Shown: positions 41,513-50,585 of the stretch, piece by piece
Layout of the letters: every line of letters begins with the position of its first letter
Position numbering within the stretch: the stretch's first letter is position 1
Source: Tepidamorphus sp.
Lineage (GTDB): Bacteria; Pseudomonadota; Alphaproteobacteria; Rhizobiales; Tepidamorphaceae
Direction: 5' to 3'
NCBI GenBank assembly: GCA_028280885.1
Contig: JANQKY010000079.1
Location: forward strand, 1-50,750
Length of the DNA: 50,750 nucleotides
The notes under the pieces: model-generated
Told to the model about the DNA's origin: nothing
The model's database searches: none
What the model saw: the letters and a program-made list of their open reading frames with translations, nothing else
Position numbers and translations under genes: made by a program

Positions 41513-42532
41513 ATGCAGACCCCGAGCCTCAAGGACTATATCGGCCAGATCGCCGCTGGAACGCCGCTGTCGCGCGAGGACGCGGCGCGCGCCTTCGACA
41601 TCATCATGTCGGGCGAGGCAACGCCGACCCAGATCGGCGGCTTCCTGATGGCGCTCAGGGTGCGCGGCGAGACCGTCGACGAGATCGCCGGCGCGGTCAC
41701 CACCATGCGCGCCAAGATGCTCGCCGTCGAGGCACCGCCGGAAGCAATCGACATCGTCGGCACCGGCGGCGACAGTTCGGGCACCTATAATATCTCGACC
41801 TGTACCGCGCTGGTGGTCGGCGGCTGTGGCGTGCCGGTCGCAAAGCACGGCAACCGGGCGCTGTCGTCGAAATCGGGCGCAGCCGACGTCCTGACCAGCC
41901 TGGGGGTGCAGCTCGATCTCGGCCCGGACAGGATCGCCGAGTGTATCCGCAGCGCCGGCGTCGGTTTCATGTTCGCGCCGGCCCATCACGCGGCGATGAA
42001 GCATGTCGGCCCGAGCCGGGTCGAGCTCGGCACCCGGACGATCTTCAACATCCTGGGCCCGCTGTCGAACCCGGCCGGCACGCCGCGCCAGCTGATCGGC
42101 GTGTTCGCGAAGCACTGGGTCGTGCCGATGGCCGAGGTGCTCGGCGCGCTCGGCTCCGACCATATCTGGGTGGTGCACGGCTCGGACGGGCTCGACGAGA
42201 TCACCACGACCGGGCCGACCCACGTCGCCGAACTGAAGGACGGCAAGGTCACGACCTTCGAGATCGGTCCGGATGACGCCGGCCTGCCGGTCGCGCGGCC
42301 CGAAGACCTGAAGGGCGGTGATGCGGCCACCAACGCGACCGCCCTCAATGCGCTGCTTGACGGCGCCCCCGGTGCCTATCGCGATATCGTCGTCTTCAAT
42401 GCCGCGGCCGCCCTGATGATCGCCGGAAAGGCGGCGACCCTCACCGAGGGCGCACAGATGGCGGCGGATACGATCGACAGCGGCAAGGCGCGCGACTGTC
42501 TGAACGCCCTCGTAACCGTTTCGAACGGCTGA
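41513..42532 (+). CDS. trpD: Anthranilate phosphoribosyltransferase
   Basis: Transfers phosphoribosyl from PRPP to anthranilate. The 339-aa product has the PRPP-binding [35 protein letters not shown], and [20 protein letters not shown] (anthranilate site), plus [14 protein letters not shown]. Length and motifs are normal. It lies three bases upstream of trpC, so the two are translationally close. Confidence 0.97.
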   Translation: MQTPSLKDYIGQIAAGTPLSREDAARAFDIIMSGEATPTQIGGFLMALRVRGETVDEIAGAVTTMRAKMLAVEAPPEAIDIVGTGGDSSGTYNISTCTALVVGGCGVPVAKHGNRALSSKSGAADVLTSLGVQLDLGPDRIAECIRSAGVGFMFAPAHHAAMKHVGPSRVELGTRTIFNILGPLSNPAGTPRQLIGVFAKHWVVPMAEVLGALGSDHIWVVHGSDGLDEITTTGPTHVAELKDGKVTTFEIGPDDAGLPVARPEDLKGGDAATNATALNALLDGAPGAYRDIVVFNAAAALMIAGKAATLTEGAQMAADTIDSGKARDCLNALVTVSNG

Positions 42533-42535
42533 TCC

Positions 42536-43348
42536 ATGTCCGATGTGCTGAAGAAAATCGAGAAAAGCAAGCGCGCGGAGATCGCCGCGGCCAAATCGGC
42601 GCGGCCGCGCGAGGAGGTTCAGGCCGCCGCCCGCCAAGCGTCGCCCATACGCGGCTTTCGCGACGCACTGGAGAAGACGATCGCCGCAGGCGGCACGGGG
42701 CTGATCGCCGAGATCAAGAAGGCGAGCCCGTCGAAGGGCCTGATCCGCGCCGATTTCGATCCGCCGGCGCTTGCCCGCGCCTATCAGGCCGGCGGAGCGA
42801 GCTGCCTGTCGGTGCTCACCGACGCGCCGTTCTTCCAAGGCGACCCGGACTACCTGATCGCGGCGCGGGCAGCGGTGTCGCTTCCCGTTCTGCGCAAGGA
42901 TTTTCTCTACGATCCCTACCAGGTCGACGAAGCGCGCGCGCTCGGCGCCGATTGCATCCTGATCATCATGGCGGCCGTCAGCGACGACGAGGCCGCCGCC
43001 CTGGAGGACGCGGCCGATCACTGGGGCATGGACGTGCTGGTCGAGATCCACGATCCGGCCGAACTCGACCGCGCCCGGAAGCTGCGCTCCACCCTGCTCG
43101 GCATCAACAATCGCAACCTGCGGACCTTCGAAACGACGCTGCAGACGGCGATCTCGCTGGCCGCCGATATCCCTGCCCGCTATCGTTTGGTGGGCGAAAG
43201 CGGCATCTTCACGCCGGCCGATGTCGGCCTGCTGAAAGAGGCCGGGATCGACGCGATCCTGGTCGGTGAGAGCCTGATGCGGCAGGATGACGTTCAGGCG
43301 GCGACCGAAGGTCTGCTGTCGCGCCGGTCGGCGGACGCGGCGCAGTAG
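42536..43348 (+). CDS. trpC: Indole-3-glycerol phosphate synthase
   Basis: Closes the indole ring from carboxyphenylamino-deoxyribulose phosphate. The 270-aa TIM-barrel product has the catalytic segments [30 protein letters not shown] (catalytic lysine), [14 protein letters not shown] and [13 protein letters not shown]. It is not fused to TrpF, and trpF, trpB and trpA are not in the window, as usual for alphaproteobacteria, which keep trpFBA elsewhere. The ATG at 42536 follows the trpD stop directly. Confidence 0.97.
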   Translation: MSDVLKKIEKSKRAEIAAAKSARPREEVQAAARQASPIRGFRDALEKTIAAGGTGLIAEIKKASPSKGLIRADFDPPALARAYQAGGASCLSVLTDAPFFQGDPDYLIAARAAVSLPVLRKDFLYDPYQVDEARALGADCILIIMAAVSDDEAAALEDAADHWGMDVLVEIHDPAELDRARKLRSTLLGINNRNLRTFETTLQTAISLAADIPARYRLVGESGIFTPADVGLLKEAGIDAILVGESLMRQDDVQAATEGLLSRRSADAAQ

Positions 43349-43371
43349 AGCGACGAAGGGAGGCGACCATT

Positions 43372-43899
43372 ATGAGGATGGATACCGGCCGCGCTGGACT
43401 TGCCGCCCTGGCGTTTCTTGTCGCGATACCGGCGCAGTCGGCGATCGCCGAGGATGCGTTTTCGATGACCGGCAGCTATGAAGGCGTCTATGCCTGCGAC
43501 AGCACGACGGCCGGGGTGCCGTCCGGTTGGGGACGGCCGATGGCGCTTACGCTCGTCCAGTCCGGCGACGCGATCCGGATCGACCTGAAATATGTCGACG
43601 AGCACGAGCTGGGCGCCGAATACAGCCTCTATGCCGGCAAAGTCTCGATGGCGCCGGGCGGCGCCACGATCAACGGCTATTTCGAAGCCTGCGGGGCGAC
43701 GTTTCCGGCAAAGGAGATCGTGCGGATCTTCCCGGCTTCCGTTGAACAAACGCCGTTTCAGCTCTCCGCGCAGGGTGTCTGGGCGTCCGATCAGGTGCCC
43801 AACATGCCGGGCCTCACCGTGCAGAGCTGCACCTGGTATCTGAAACGTGTGTCGAGGGATGTTCCCACGGTTCGCGATTGCACCGATATCCCCGATTGA
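43372..43899 (+). CDS. Secreted protein of unknown function
   Basis: The 175-aa product has a clear signal peptide ([17 protein letters not shown], cleavage near residue 26) and a mature domain that opens [16 protein letters not shown]. Four cysteines (in [20 protein letters not shown] and VRDCTDI) suggest one or two disulfides in the periplasm. I do not recognise the domain. The ATG at 43372 has GGGAGG about 8 nt upstream. It lies 23 bp after trpC and 17 bp before moaC, within a run of same-strand biosynthetic genes, so it is very likely expressed, but its role is not evident from context. Confidence 0.82.
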   Translation: MRMDTGRAGLAALAFLVAIPAQSAIAEDAFSMTGSYEGVYACDSTTAGVPSGWGRPMALTLVQSGDAIRIDLKYVDEHELGAEYSLYAGKVSMAPGGATINGYFEACGATFPAKEIVRIFPASVEQTPFQLSAQGVWASDQVPNMPGLTVQSCTWYLKRVSRDVPTVRDCTDIPD

Positions 43900-43916
43900 A
43901 CACGGCCACGAACCGC

Positions 43917-44411
43917 ATGAGCGACGATTCTCCCTCCCTCACCCATATCGATTCCAGCGGCACGGCCCGCATGGTCGACGTCTCCGACAAGGCGGTGACC
44001 GCCCGCATCGCGGTCGCCGAAGGCTTCGTGCGGATGAAGCCGGAAACGCTCGACCTGATCGTCGCCGGAGACGCCGCCAAGGGCGACGTGCTCGGCACCG
44101 CGCGGATCGCCGGGATCATGGCGGCCAAGCGCACGCACGACCTGATCCCGCTCTGCCATCTGCTGGCGCTGTCGAAGGTGTCCGTCGATCTGGACCCCGT
44201 TGCGGCGGAGGCAGCGGTTCGGGTCACGGCAACGGCGAAGGTGACCGGCAAGACCGGGGTCGAGATGGAGGCGCTGACGGCGGCGAGCGTCGCCTGCCTC
44301 ACCGTCTACGACATGGTCAAGGCCGTCGACCGCGGCATCGAGATCACCGGCCTGCGCCTGATCGAGAAGTCAGGTGGCAAGTCGGGCGACTGGCGGGCGG
44401 ACGCGGGCTGA
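43917..44411 (+). CDS. moaC: Cyclic pyranopterin monophosphate synthase MoaC
   Basis: Second step of molybdenum cofactor synthesis, making cPMP. The 164-aa product has [13 protein letters not shown] near the N-terminus, [20 protein letters not shown] (active-site loop) and the C-terminal [20 protein letters not shown]. The catalytic lysine and aspartate lie in the conserved MVKAVDR region. The ATG at 43917 was chosen because homology starts there; the frame is open upstream only from a TTG. It lies two bases upstream of moeA. Confidence 0.96.
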   Translation: MSDDSPSLTHIDSSGTARMVDVSDKAVTARIAVAEGFVRMKPETLDLIVAGDAAKGDVLGTARIAGIMAAKRTHDLIPLCHLLALSKVSVDLDPVAAEAAVRVTATAKVTGKTGVEMEALTAASVACLTVYDMVKAVDRGIEITGLRLIEKSGGKSGDWRADAG

Positions 44412-44413
44412 CG

Positions 44414-45637
44414 ATGGCGCTGCTTCCCGTCGAAGAGGCCCTGCGGCGCGTCCTGGACGGGGCGGAGCCGGTCGCGGCCGAAGAGGTCCGGCTCGCCGAC
44501 GCTCACGGCCGGACGCTCGCCGCCGATGTCGCCGCGCGGCGCACGCAGCCGCCCTTCGATACCACCGCCATGGACGGCTACGCGGTGCGGGCGGAGGACG
44601 TCGCCACCGTTCCCGTTTCGCTGGACGTCATCGGCGAGGCGCCGGCGGGCCATGCCTTCGCGGGCAGGGTCGGACCAGGCCAGGCGGTGCGGATCTTCAC
44701 CGGCGCGCCGTTGCCCGACGGTGCCGACTGCATCGTCATCCAGGAGAACACCGACTACGGCAGCGAGACGGTGAGCGTCCGCGAGCCGGCGGTCGCCGGC
44801 CAGTTCGTGCGCCGGCGCGGGCTCGATTTCAGCGACGGCGACGTCCTTCTGCGCGCGGGCAGTGTGCTCGGACCGCGCCATGTCGCGCTGGCCGCGGCGA
44901 TGAATCACCCTGCCCTGCCGGTGCGCCGCAAGCCGCGCGTCGCGATCATCGCGACCGGCGATGAACTGGTGCCGCCCGGCGCGGATCCGGGGCCGGACCG
45001 GATCATCGCGTCGAATTCCTTCGGCATCGCGGCGATGGCGCGGCGCAACGGTGGCATGCCGGTGGATCTCGGCATCGCGCCGGACCGGCCCGACGCGCTG
45101 TCGCGCGCCGTCGACGGGGCGGTCGCGGCTGAGGCCGATATCCTGATCACGCTCGGCGGCGCCTCGGTCGGCGACCACGACATCGTGCAGGACGTGCTGT
45201 CCTCGCATGGCCTTGCGCTCGACTTCTGGAAGATCGCCATGCGGCCCGGCAAGCCGCTGATCTTCGGCCGGCTCGGCGCCATGCGGGTTCTCGGCCTGCC
45301 GGGCAATCCGGTCTCCTCGATGGTCTGCGGCCGGCTGTTCCTGGCGCCGCTGATCCAGGCCCTGCTCGGCCGCATCGACGCGGCCGTGACGATGGATGCG
45401 GGCGAAACCGCGGGCCGTCTCGGCGAGGCGCTCAAAGCAAATGACGAGCGGCAGGACTATCTGCGGGCGACCGTGCGCCGCGACGCGGCCGGAACACTTG
45501 TCGCCACCCCCTTTTCGCGGCAGGACAGTTCGATGCTGGCGACGCTCGTCAAGGCGGATGCGCTGATCGTGCGCGCGCCTTTCGCGCCGCCGGCTGCGGC
45601 CGGAGACGCCTGCCGCCTGCTGCTGATGGACGATTAG
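44414..45637 (+). CDS. moeA: Molybdopterin molybdenumtransferase MoeA
   Basis: Inserts molybdate into adenylylated molybdopterin. The 407-aa product has [16 protein letters not shown] (N-terminal domain), [17 protein letters not shown] (domain II), the MoCF-binding domain with [12 protein letters not shown] and [13 protein letters not shown], and [14 protein letters not shown] near the C-terminus. All conserved loops are intact. It follows moaC directly. In many Rhizobiales lexA follows moeA; here a PQQ-enzyme gene follows after 299 bp. Confidence 0.96.
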   Translation: MALLPVEEALRRVLDGAEPVAAEEVRLADAHGRTLAADVAARRTQPPFDTTAMDGYAVRAEDVATVPVSLDVIGEAPAGHAFAGRVGPGQAVRIFTGAPLPDGADCIVIQENTDYGSETVSVREPAVAGQFVRRRGLDFSDGDVLLRAGSVLGPRHVALAAAMNHPALPVRRKPRVAIIATGDELVPPGADPGPDRIIASNSFGIAAMARRNGGMPVDLGIAPDRPDALSRAVDGAVAAEADILITLGGASVGDHDIVQDVLSSHGLALDFWKIAMRPGKPLIFGRLGAMRVLGLPGNPVSSMVCGRLFLAPLIQALLGRIDAAVTMDAGETAGRLGEALKANDERQDYLRATVRRDAAGTLVATPFSRQDSSMLATLVKADALIVRAPFAPPAAAGDACRLLLMDD

Positions 45638-45723
45638 CGCGCCCGTAAGCCGGACCGGTCGGGGCGATACCGGCCGTTTGCGCAAAAACAGTTTTCCGGC
45701 GCAGTTTGTTTTCCCCTTCCCAA

Positions 45724-45742
45724 TATCAATGTATACATGATA
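45724..45742. promoter_or_regulatory. Operator-like palindrome upstream of the sugar dehydrogenase gene
   Basis: A perfect 10-bp dyad, ATGTATACAT (45729-45738), lies inside a longer imperfect dyad from TATC to GATA (45724-45742) in an AT-rich patch of otherwise GC-rich DNA. GTATAC-centred palindromes are typical sites of GntR-family (FCD subgroup) repressors. It lies about 195 bp before the start of the PQQ-type dehydrogenase gene. No regulator gene is next to it, so the assignment is only inference. Confidence 0.4.
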
Positions 45743-45936
45743 GCGTTTATCGGCTGATGCCGCCTCCGACGCCGCCTCAGGAGAAGTCGCGGACGGCATG
45801 GTCGGCGGGTTTTGCGAAATTCGGAGGTTTTCAACCAATAGACTTGAGAAGACTGCGATTTCGCCATCAGCAAAACACGCGGGCGGTCAGCCCGGAATTC
45901 GCGCGATTTCACCAAGCAGCAAAACGGGGAGGAAAA

Positions 45937-47229
45937 ATGTACAAATCCATTGCATTAGGAGGTTTTGCCTTGGCTACGTTGAGTCTTGCGGCTCACGCGG
46001 AGGTCAAAGTAAAGCTCGAACCCTACGTGACCGGTGTCAACGCGCCGCTGGCGATGGTTCAACCGGCCGGCGACGACCGCAAGTTCGTCATCGAGCAGTT
46101 CGGACGCGTCCGGGTGATCGACAAGGACGGCAAGCTCTCCGCGGAACCGTTCATCGATATCCGCGCGAAGATACCGACCCTGTGGTCTGATTTCGACGAA
46201 CGCGGGTTGCTCGGCATCACCTTCCATCCCGACTTCGCCAATAACGGCAAGTTCTATCTCGCCTATTCCGCGCCGATCAATTTCCAGCTCGATCTGGCCA
46301 AGCAGTTCTGGTGGGATCACACCAATGTCGTCGAGGAATACATGGTGTCGAAGGACGACGCCAATGTCGCCGACACCTCCTATTCGCGGATCATCACCTC
46401 GATCGACTGGCCGCAATTCAACCATAACGGCCACTGGATCGACTTCGGCAAGGACGGCATGCTGTATATCTCGACCGGCGACGGCGGCTATGCCAATGAC
46501 TGGGGCATCGGCCACAACGTCACAGAGGGCAATGGCCAGGACGACACGCAACTGCTCGGCAAGATCCTCAGGGTCGACCCGGACAATCCGGCGGACGGCA
46601 AGCCCTACGGCATTCCGAGCGATAATCCGTATGCGGATGATTTCGACCATGCCCCGGAGATCTGGGCGACCGGCATGCGCAATCCGTGGCGCTGTTCGTT
46701 CGACATGGAGGACGGCCGGCTGTTCTGCGCCGACGTTCAGCAGAACTCCTACGAGGAAGTCGATATCGTCGAGGTCGGCAAGAACTACGGCTGGCGCCGG
46801 ATGGAAGCCGACAAGTGCTTCGACTACGTGAAGCCGAACGATCATCCCGACGAGTGCGGCGATACCTCGGATCTCACGTTGCCGATCATCGTCTACAACA
46901 ACTGCACCGCCATCCCTGACGACTGCAAGGGCATCTCCGTGACCGGCGGCTATGTCTATCGCGGTGCGCATGACGCCTGGAAGGGCAAGTACATCTTCGG
47001 TGACTGGAGCAAGAGCTTCGCCGAGATGGACGGCCAGATCTTCGTCGGCACCGAGGGTGACGACGGCAAGTGGACGATGGACGTCGCCGAAGTGGTCGGC
47101 ATGGACAAGGTCCCCTACATCCTCGCCTTCGCGCAGGACAGCGACGGCGAAGTCTATGCCCTGACCTCGATCACCACCGGCCCGGTCGGCAGCCTGGACA
47201 CGATCTACAAGATCGTCCCGGCGGAATGA
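45937..47229 (+). CDS. PQQ-type sugar dehydrogenase-like periplasmic protein
   Basis: The 430-aa product has a signal peptide (MYKSIALGGFALATLSLAA, cleavage after AHA) and a six-bladed propeller of the soluble glucose/aldose sugar dehydrogenase family (GSDH). Landmarks are RGLLGITFHPDF, FNHNGHWIDFGKDGMLYIS with the expected histidine, DTQLLGKILRVDPD, WATGMRNPWRCSFD, GRLFCADVQQNSYEEVD, GKNYGWRRME and GGYVYRGAH. At least five cysteines occur in the second half. These enzymes oxidise sugars in the periplasm and pass electrons to a carrier. The ATG at 45937 has GGGGAGG upstream. A terminator and then a cytochrome c gene follow. The true substrate and PQQ use are inferred from the family. Confidence 0.85.
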   Translation: MYKSIALGGFALATLSLAAHAEVKVKLEPYVTGVNAPLAMVQPAGDDRKFVIEQFGRVRVIDKDGKLSAEPFIDIRAKIPTLWSDFDERGLLGITFHPDFANNGKFYLAYSAPINFQLDLAKQFWWDHTNVVEEYMVSKDDANVADTSYSRIITSIDWPQFNHNGHWIDFGKDGMLYISTGDGGYANDWGIGHNVTEGNGQDDTQLLGKILRVDPDNPADGKPYGIPSDNPYADDFDHAPEIWATGMRNPWRCSFDMEDGRLFCADVQQNSYEEVDIVEVGKNYGWRRMEADKCFDYVKPNDHPDECGDTSDLTLPIIVYNNCTAIPDDCKGISVTGGYVYRGAHDAWKGKYIFGDWSKSFAEMDGQIFVGTEGDDGKWTMDVAEVVGMDKVPYILAFAQDSDGEVYALTSITTGPVGSLDTIYKIVPAE

Positions 47230-47267
47230 CGGATCGGTTTTCGGTCAAGATCGAATGACACCACGTG

Positions 47268-47299
47268 ATCCCGGCGCCCTCTTAGGCGCCGGGATTTCT
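47268..47299 (+). terminator. Intrinsic terminator after the sugar dehydrogenase gene
   Basis: An 11-bp perfect stem (47268-47278, ATCCCGGCGCC, with 47285-47295) closes a 6-nt loop and runs into TTTCT. It lies 39 bp after the dehydrogenase stop and 73 bp before the cytochrome gene. It would reduce but perhaps not block read-through into the cytochrome gene. Confidence 0.75.
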
Positions 47300-47367
47300 A
47301 TGCCTCAGGTAACAGTGGATATCCGGCGGAAGACCGGACGCGTTGATGGAAACGGGAGAATGCGGCA

Positions 47368-47733
47368 ATGAGGATCCGCGCTGCGGCGGTACTTATCGGA
47401 ATGGCCTTTTCCGGCCTGGTCCTGACGGGACCGGCCCTGGCGGACGATGAAATCGTTGTTGAGGATGTCGAGTTCACCGAGGCCTTTCTCGGCAATCAGC
47501 AGGCGATCGAAGACGGCGCGGAGATCTGGGTCGACCAGTGCCAGCATTGTCACGGCGCAAAGGCCTATCCCGGCAAGGCGCCAAAGCTGAAGCCGAGCAA
47601 GTACAAGCCGAAATTCGTCTTCCACCGCATCACCAAGGGCTTCAAGGGGATGCCGCCGTGGAAGGACATCTATACCTTGGAAGAGCGGATGGCGATGGTC
47701 GCCTATATCATGAGCGACGAGTTCTCGCCGTAG
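47368..47733 (+). CDS. Small periplasmic c-type cytochrome
   Basis: The 121-aa product has a signal peptide (cleavage after ALA, about residue 25) and one heme c site, CQHCH (C58, C61, H62). A likely axial methionine is in KGFKGMPPWKD, and the closing helix is EERMAMVAYIMSDEF. It is a class I, single-heme cytochrome of about 10.5 kDa mature. Its position right after the sugar dehydrogenase gene makes it the probable electron acceptor of that enzyme. The GGGAG at about 47354 lies 10 nt before the ATG. Confidence 0.92.
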   Translation: MRIRAAAVLIGMAFSGLVLTGPALADDEIVVEDVEFTEAFLGNQQAIEDGAEIWVDQCQHCHGAKAYPGKAPKLKPSKYKPKFVFHRITKGFKGMPPWKDIYTLEERMAMVAYIMSDEFSP

Positions 47734-47760
47734 GGGGCGGCGCCTGAGGCGCCCCCTTCC
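47733..47760 (+). terminator. Terminator-like hairpin after the cytochrome gene
   Basis: GGGGGCG (47733-47739) pairs with CGCCCCC (47750-47756) across a 10-nt loop, and TTCCTGCC follows. It overlaps the last base of the cytochrome stop codon. The T-run is weak, but the position fits the end of the two-gene unit. Confidence 0.5.
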
Positions 47761-47807
47761 TGCCTCATCTCGGGCTTCGCGGCTGAAACCCAAACGATGG
47801 CACTGGT

Positions 47808-48385
47808 GCTCTCCGATCCCGGCTCGGCCTTGCGGCCATCAGGGATAACGACGGAGGGGCTTTCGCTCCGCCTCTTCTCTCCGAGGTCATCCCCGGGCTT
47901 GTCCCACTGCTGTCCGGTTTAATTTCGGCGACGTCGATTAACCGTTTGTCTGACATGACTTTTTCGGCAAATGACGGTCGCGGGATATGGACTCGCTTAA
48001 CCACCAACTCAGCCGTCATCCCCGACTTGATCGGGGATCCAGTACCCCCTGTGCCGGAATCTGGATGCACGACCGAAAAACCAAGCAAACGCAAGAGGTT
48101 ACTGGGTCCCCGCCTTCGCGGGGATGACGGCTGAGGGGGTGGCAAGGCTGAAAACCAAAGCCCTATCCGCGCTCTACCGGACAGTAGTGGAACAAGCCCG
48201 GCCATGACCCCGGAGAGGGATGACAGGACACCACCCTCTCCCTCGTCATCCCGGAATTCGCTTAAGCGACTATCCGGGATCGGAGAGCCCGGGTGGTTCG
48301 GGGGTTCCCCGGTCGTGAAATCGGCACCGACAGGGGCTCTCCGATCCCGGCTCTGCCTGACGGCCGTCCGGGATGACGCAGGGGC
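47808..48385. repeat. Mosaic of palindromic intergenic repeats, copy E
   Basis: This occupies the 679-bp convergent gap between the cytochrome gene and idi. In order: a stem-loop at 47814-47853; GGTCATCCCCGGGCTTGTCC with ACTGCTGTCCGGTTTAA at 47885-47922; TTGTCTGACATGACTTTTTCG at about 47946-47965; a hairpin ATCCCCGACTTGATCGGGGAT at about 48018-48038; GGTTACTGG with CCCCGCCTTCGCGGGG at 48098-48123; GGCTGAAAACCAAAG at about 48146; the inverted ACCGGACAGTAGTGGAAC module at 48176-48208; an inverted stem-loop with CGCTTAAGCG at 48245-48287; and a further stem-loop at 48337-48378. The same modules in the same order make up copy B. No gene was found. Confidence 0.83.
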
Positions 48386-48412
48386 GTCCCTCTCCTCCCC
48401 CTCACTGACGCA

Positions 48413-48991
48413 TCATTGCCCGGCCAGCGCGCTGAGCGTGTCGAAATGCGTTGCCATGTAGATCCGGAACCAGGGGGCGTAGCGGTCCGGATCGGCGGCG
48501 ATGTCGGCGGCGATGTCCGGCAGCGTCATCCAGGCATGGGCCTGAACCTCCGCCGGCTCGGGCGCGATCGGCGGGCCGTCCGGGCCGAGCCGGCCCCAGT
48601 AGCGGTGCACGACCTCGTTTTCGAAGAGATCGCCAGCCGGCGCGCTCACCGGGGCCTGATAGGAGACGACGCCGAACGGCGTCAGCGGGACGTTGAAGCC
48701 CATCTCCTCGCGCAGCCGACGGTCGGCGCAGGCATCGACCGCTTCGTCCCAGTGAGGATGCGAACAGCAGGTATTCGCCCACAGATGCGGCGAGTGGTAC
48801 TTCCCCGCGGCGCGCTGCTGGAGAAGCAGCCTGCCGCGATCGAAGACGAAGACCGAGATCGCCCGATGGCGGATATTGCGTTCGTGCGCCTCGAGCTTGC
48901 CGACCGGCCTCGGCCCGCCCCTGCCGTCAAGCGCGATGATCGGGTCGTCGGCGTCCGCGGGCCGTTCCGCAAACCTGAACGGCGCCGTCAC
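48413..48991 (-). CDS. idi: Isopentenyl-diphosphate delta-isomerase, type 1
   Basis: Interconverts IPP and DMAPP. The 192-aa product is a Nudix-fold type 1 Idi with the catalytic cysteine in LWANTCCSHPHWDEA, the metal and catalytic glutamate region RRLREEMGF, the RAISVFVFDRGRLLLQQR strand and WMTLPDIAADIAADP. The start is a GTG at 48991 that overlaps the stop of the VTT-protein gene by four bases (GTGA), so translation is coupled. Alphaproteobacteria that use the MEP route need Idi only to balance IPP and DMAPP, often for heavy isoprenoid use. It is the last gene of the operon entering from the right edge. Confidence 0.94.
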   Translation of the reverse strand: MTAPFRFAERPADADDPIIALDGRGGPRPVGKLEAHERNIRHRAISVFVFDRGRLLLQQRAAGKYHSPHLWANTCCSHPHWDEAVDACADRRLREEMGFNVPLTPFGVVSYQAPVSAPAGDLFENEVVHRYWGRLGPDGPPIAPEPAEVQAHAWMTLPDIAADIAADPDRYAPWFRIYMATHFDTLSALAGQ

Positions 48992-49662
48992 GCACCCTGC
49001 CCCCGTTCGAGGTTGCGGCGGATGACGTACCAGACCGGCAGCGGGACCAGCGCCGCGATGATCAGCGTTGCCAACGGCCGGTCGGCGCCATAGTAGCCGG
49101 CGGCCGCGAATGCGAAGGCCAGCGGAGTGATGCCGCACAGGAGCGCGAGCGCGAAACGGCCGAGCGGCATGCGCGACAGGCCGGCCATGCAGGACACGAC
49201 CTCCGGCAGGACCGGCAGCCAGCGCGAGCAGATCACCAGCCAGCCGCCGGAGCGGGCAAACAGGCGCTCGCCTTCCTCCAGTCCCGCCTCGCCGATCAGC
49301 CAGCGTGCTACCGGACGGCCAAAGCGCCAGGCGACCGCATAGCCGGCGAGCCCTGAGAGAAACAGGCCGGCGATCGCGATCAGCCCGCCGAGGACCGGGC
49401 CATACAGGATGCCGGCCGCCGCGATCACTGCCGTGTTGGGCACCGGCAGCAGCAGATCGACGACAAGCAGGGCGATGACGATGGTCCAGGCATAGGCGCG
49501 CGCGCCTTCGGCCGCGGCAACGAGCGCATCGGCCGACCAGAGGCGCTCGGTCGCCTCGCCGAACAGCGCAAAGGGGATGACGACGATCAGCGCCAGCACC
49601 ACGAACAGAACGAGGAGCCGGCCGATCCCGTCAAAGCCCGCGAAACGTCCGGATGCCCTCAT
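48988..49662 (-). CDS. VTT/DedA-family membrane protein
   Basis: The 224-aa product is an integral membrane protein of the TVP38/TMEM64 (VTT, DedA-related) family. It has about six hydrophobic segments, starting with LLVLFVVLALIVVIPFALF. The family re-entrant core is visible as AGILYGPVLGGLIAIAGLFL and ARSGGWLVICSRWLPVLPEV followed by AGLSRMPLGRF. Family members move lipids such as undecaprenyl phosphate across membranes; a specific substrate cannot be named here. The stop overlaps the idi start and the ATG overlaps the stop of the upstream TatD-type hydrolase gene (ATGA), so the three are one translationally coupled unit. Confidence 0.9.
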   Translation of the reverse strand: MRASGRFAGFDGIGRLLVLFVVLALIVVIPFALFGEATERLWSADALVAAAEGARAYAWTIVIALLVVDLLLPVPNTAVIAAAGILYGPVLGGLIAIAGLFLSGLAGYAVAWRFGRPVARWLIGEAGLEEGERLFARSGGWLVICSRWLPVLPEVVSCMAGLSRMPLGRFALALLCGITPLAFAFAAAGYYGADRPLATLIIAALVPLPVWYVIRRNLERGQGA

Positions 49663-50585
49663 TCGATGATCAGCTTTTCCATGCCACGCTTGGCGCCCGG
49701 CTCCTCGATCCGCGCTTCCCGCCCGCCGCGCAGGATAGAGTTGCCCTCATAGAGCGTGCGCTGGTCGATCGCCGGCGGGTCGAGCCAGTCAGCCTCGTTC
49801 ATCTGGCCGCTCTGGCCATAGGCATCGAGCGCGTTCTGGTAGCAGGCGAGTTGGACCTGCTCTTTGGGGATTCCGTGGTCGAGCGCCAGCTTGGCCGTCT
49901 TGGCGACACCGAGCGGATCGGAAATGCCCCAGTCGCAGGCCGAATCGACGATGATCCGCTCCGCGCCATAGCCCTTCATAATCTCGACCATGCGGGCATT
50001 GCCCATCTTGGTGGAGGGATAGATCGAGAAGCCCGCCCAGAAGCCACGGTCGAGCACCTCGCGAACCGTCTCCTCGTTGTTGTGGTCGACGACGACCATG
50101 CCCGGATCGATGCCATGTTCCTCGCAGACATCCATCGACCGGCTCGTGCCGCGCTTCTTGTCGCGATGGGGCGTGTGGATCATCACCGGCAGTTCGAGCT
50201 CCTTGGCAAGCTCGAGCTGCAGCCGGAAATACTTGTCCTCCAGCGCGGTCTGCTCGTCATAGCCGATCTCGCCGATCGCGACGACGCCCTCCTTCAGGGC
50301 AAAGCGCGGCAGGATCTCCATCACCCCCTCGGCGAGTTCCTCATTGTTGGCCTCCTTGGAATTCAGGCCGATCGTGCAGTAGTGGCGGATGCCGAACTGG
50401 CCGGCGCGGAAACGCTCGAAGCCGACGATATGGGAGAGATAGTCGATATAGCTGCCGACGAAGGTGCGCGGCTGGCCGATCCAGAAGGCGGGCTCGATCA
50501 CCGCGACGACGCCGGAGGCCGCCATCGCCTCGTAATCGTCCGTCGTGCGGGAAATCATGTGGGTGTGCGGATCGATGAACATCAT
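49659..50585 (-). CDS. TatD-type metal hydrolase of the ebo cluster (EboB-like)
   Basis: The 308-aa product is a TIM-barrel metal-dependent hydrolase of the TatD family. Metal-site segments are FIDPHTHM (HxH) at the N-terminus, VAIGEIGYDEQT, VMIHTPHRDK, VVDHNNEETV and IVDSACDWGISDP. The N-terminal run ISRTTDDYEAMAASGVVAVI, with EPAFWIGQPRT, is the characteristic opening of the EboB proteins of ebo gene clusters, which take part in export or handling of secondary-metabolite precursors in cyanobacteria and other phyla. It starts at tandem ATG codons (50585 or 50582) that overlap the upstream stop, with GAGGAGG just upstream. It is coupled downstream to the VTT-protein gene. Confidence 0.88.
   Translation of the reverse strand: MMFIDPHTHMISRTTDDYEAMAASGVVAVIEPAFWIGQPRTFVGSYIDYLSHIVGFERFRAGQFGIRHYCTIGLNSKEANNEELAEGVMEILPRFALKEGVVAIGEIGYDEQTALEDKYFRLQLELAKELELPVMIHTPHRDKKRGTSRSMDVCEEHGIDPGMVVVDHNNEETVREVLDRGFWAGFSIYPSTKMGNARMVEIMKGYGAERIIVDSACDWGISDPLGVAKTAKLALDHGIPKEQVQLACYQNALDAYGQSGQMNEADWLDPPAIDQRTLYEGNSILRGGREARIEEPGAKRGMEKLIIE

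Noticed and set aside
45650..45676. Possible terminator after moeA
   Set aside because: Only about five contiguous base pairs form around ACCGG/CCGGT, with mismatches below and no T-run, so it is too weak to call.
47885..48290. Repeated palindromes considered as a CRISPR array
   Set aside because: The modules are not evenly spaced, occur in both orientations and differ in length. There is no regular repeat-spacer pattern and no cas gene.
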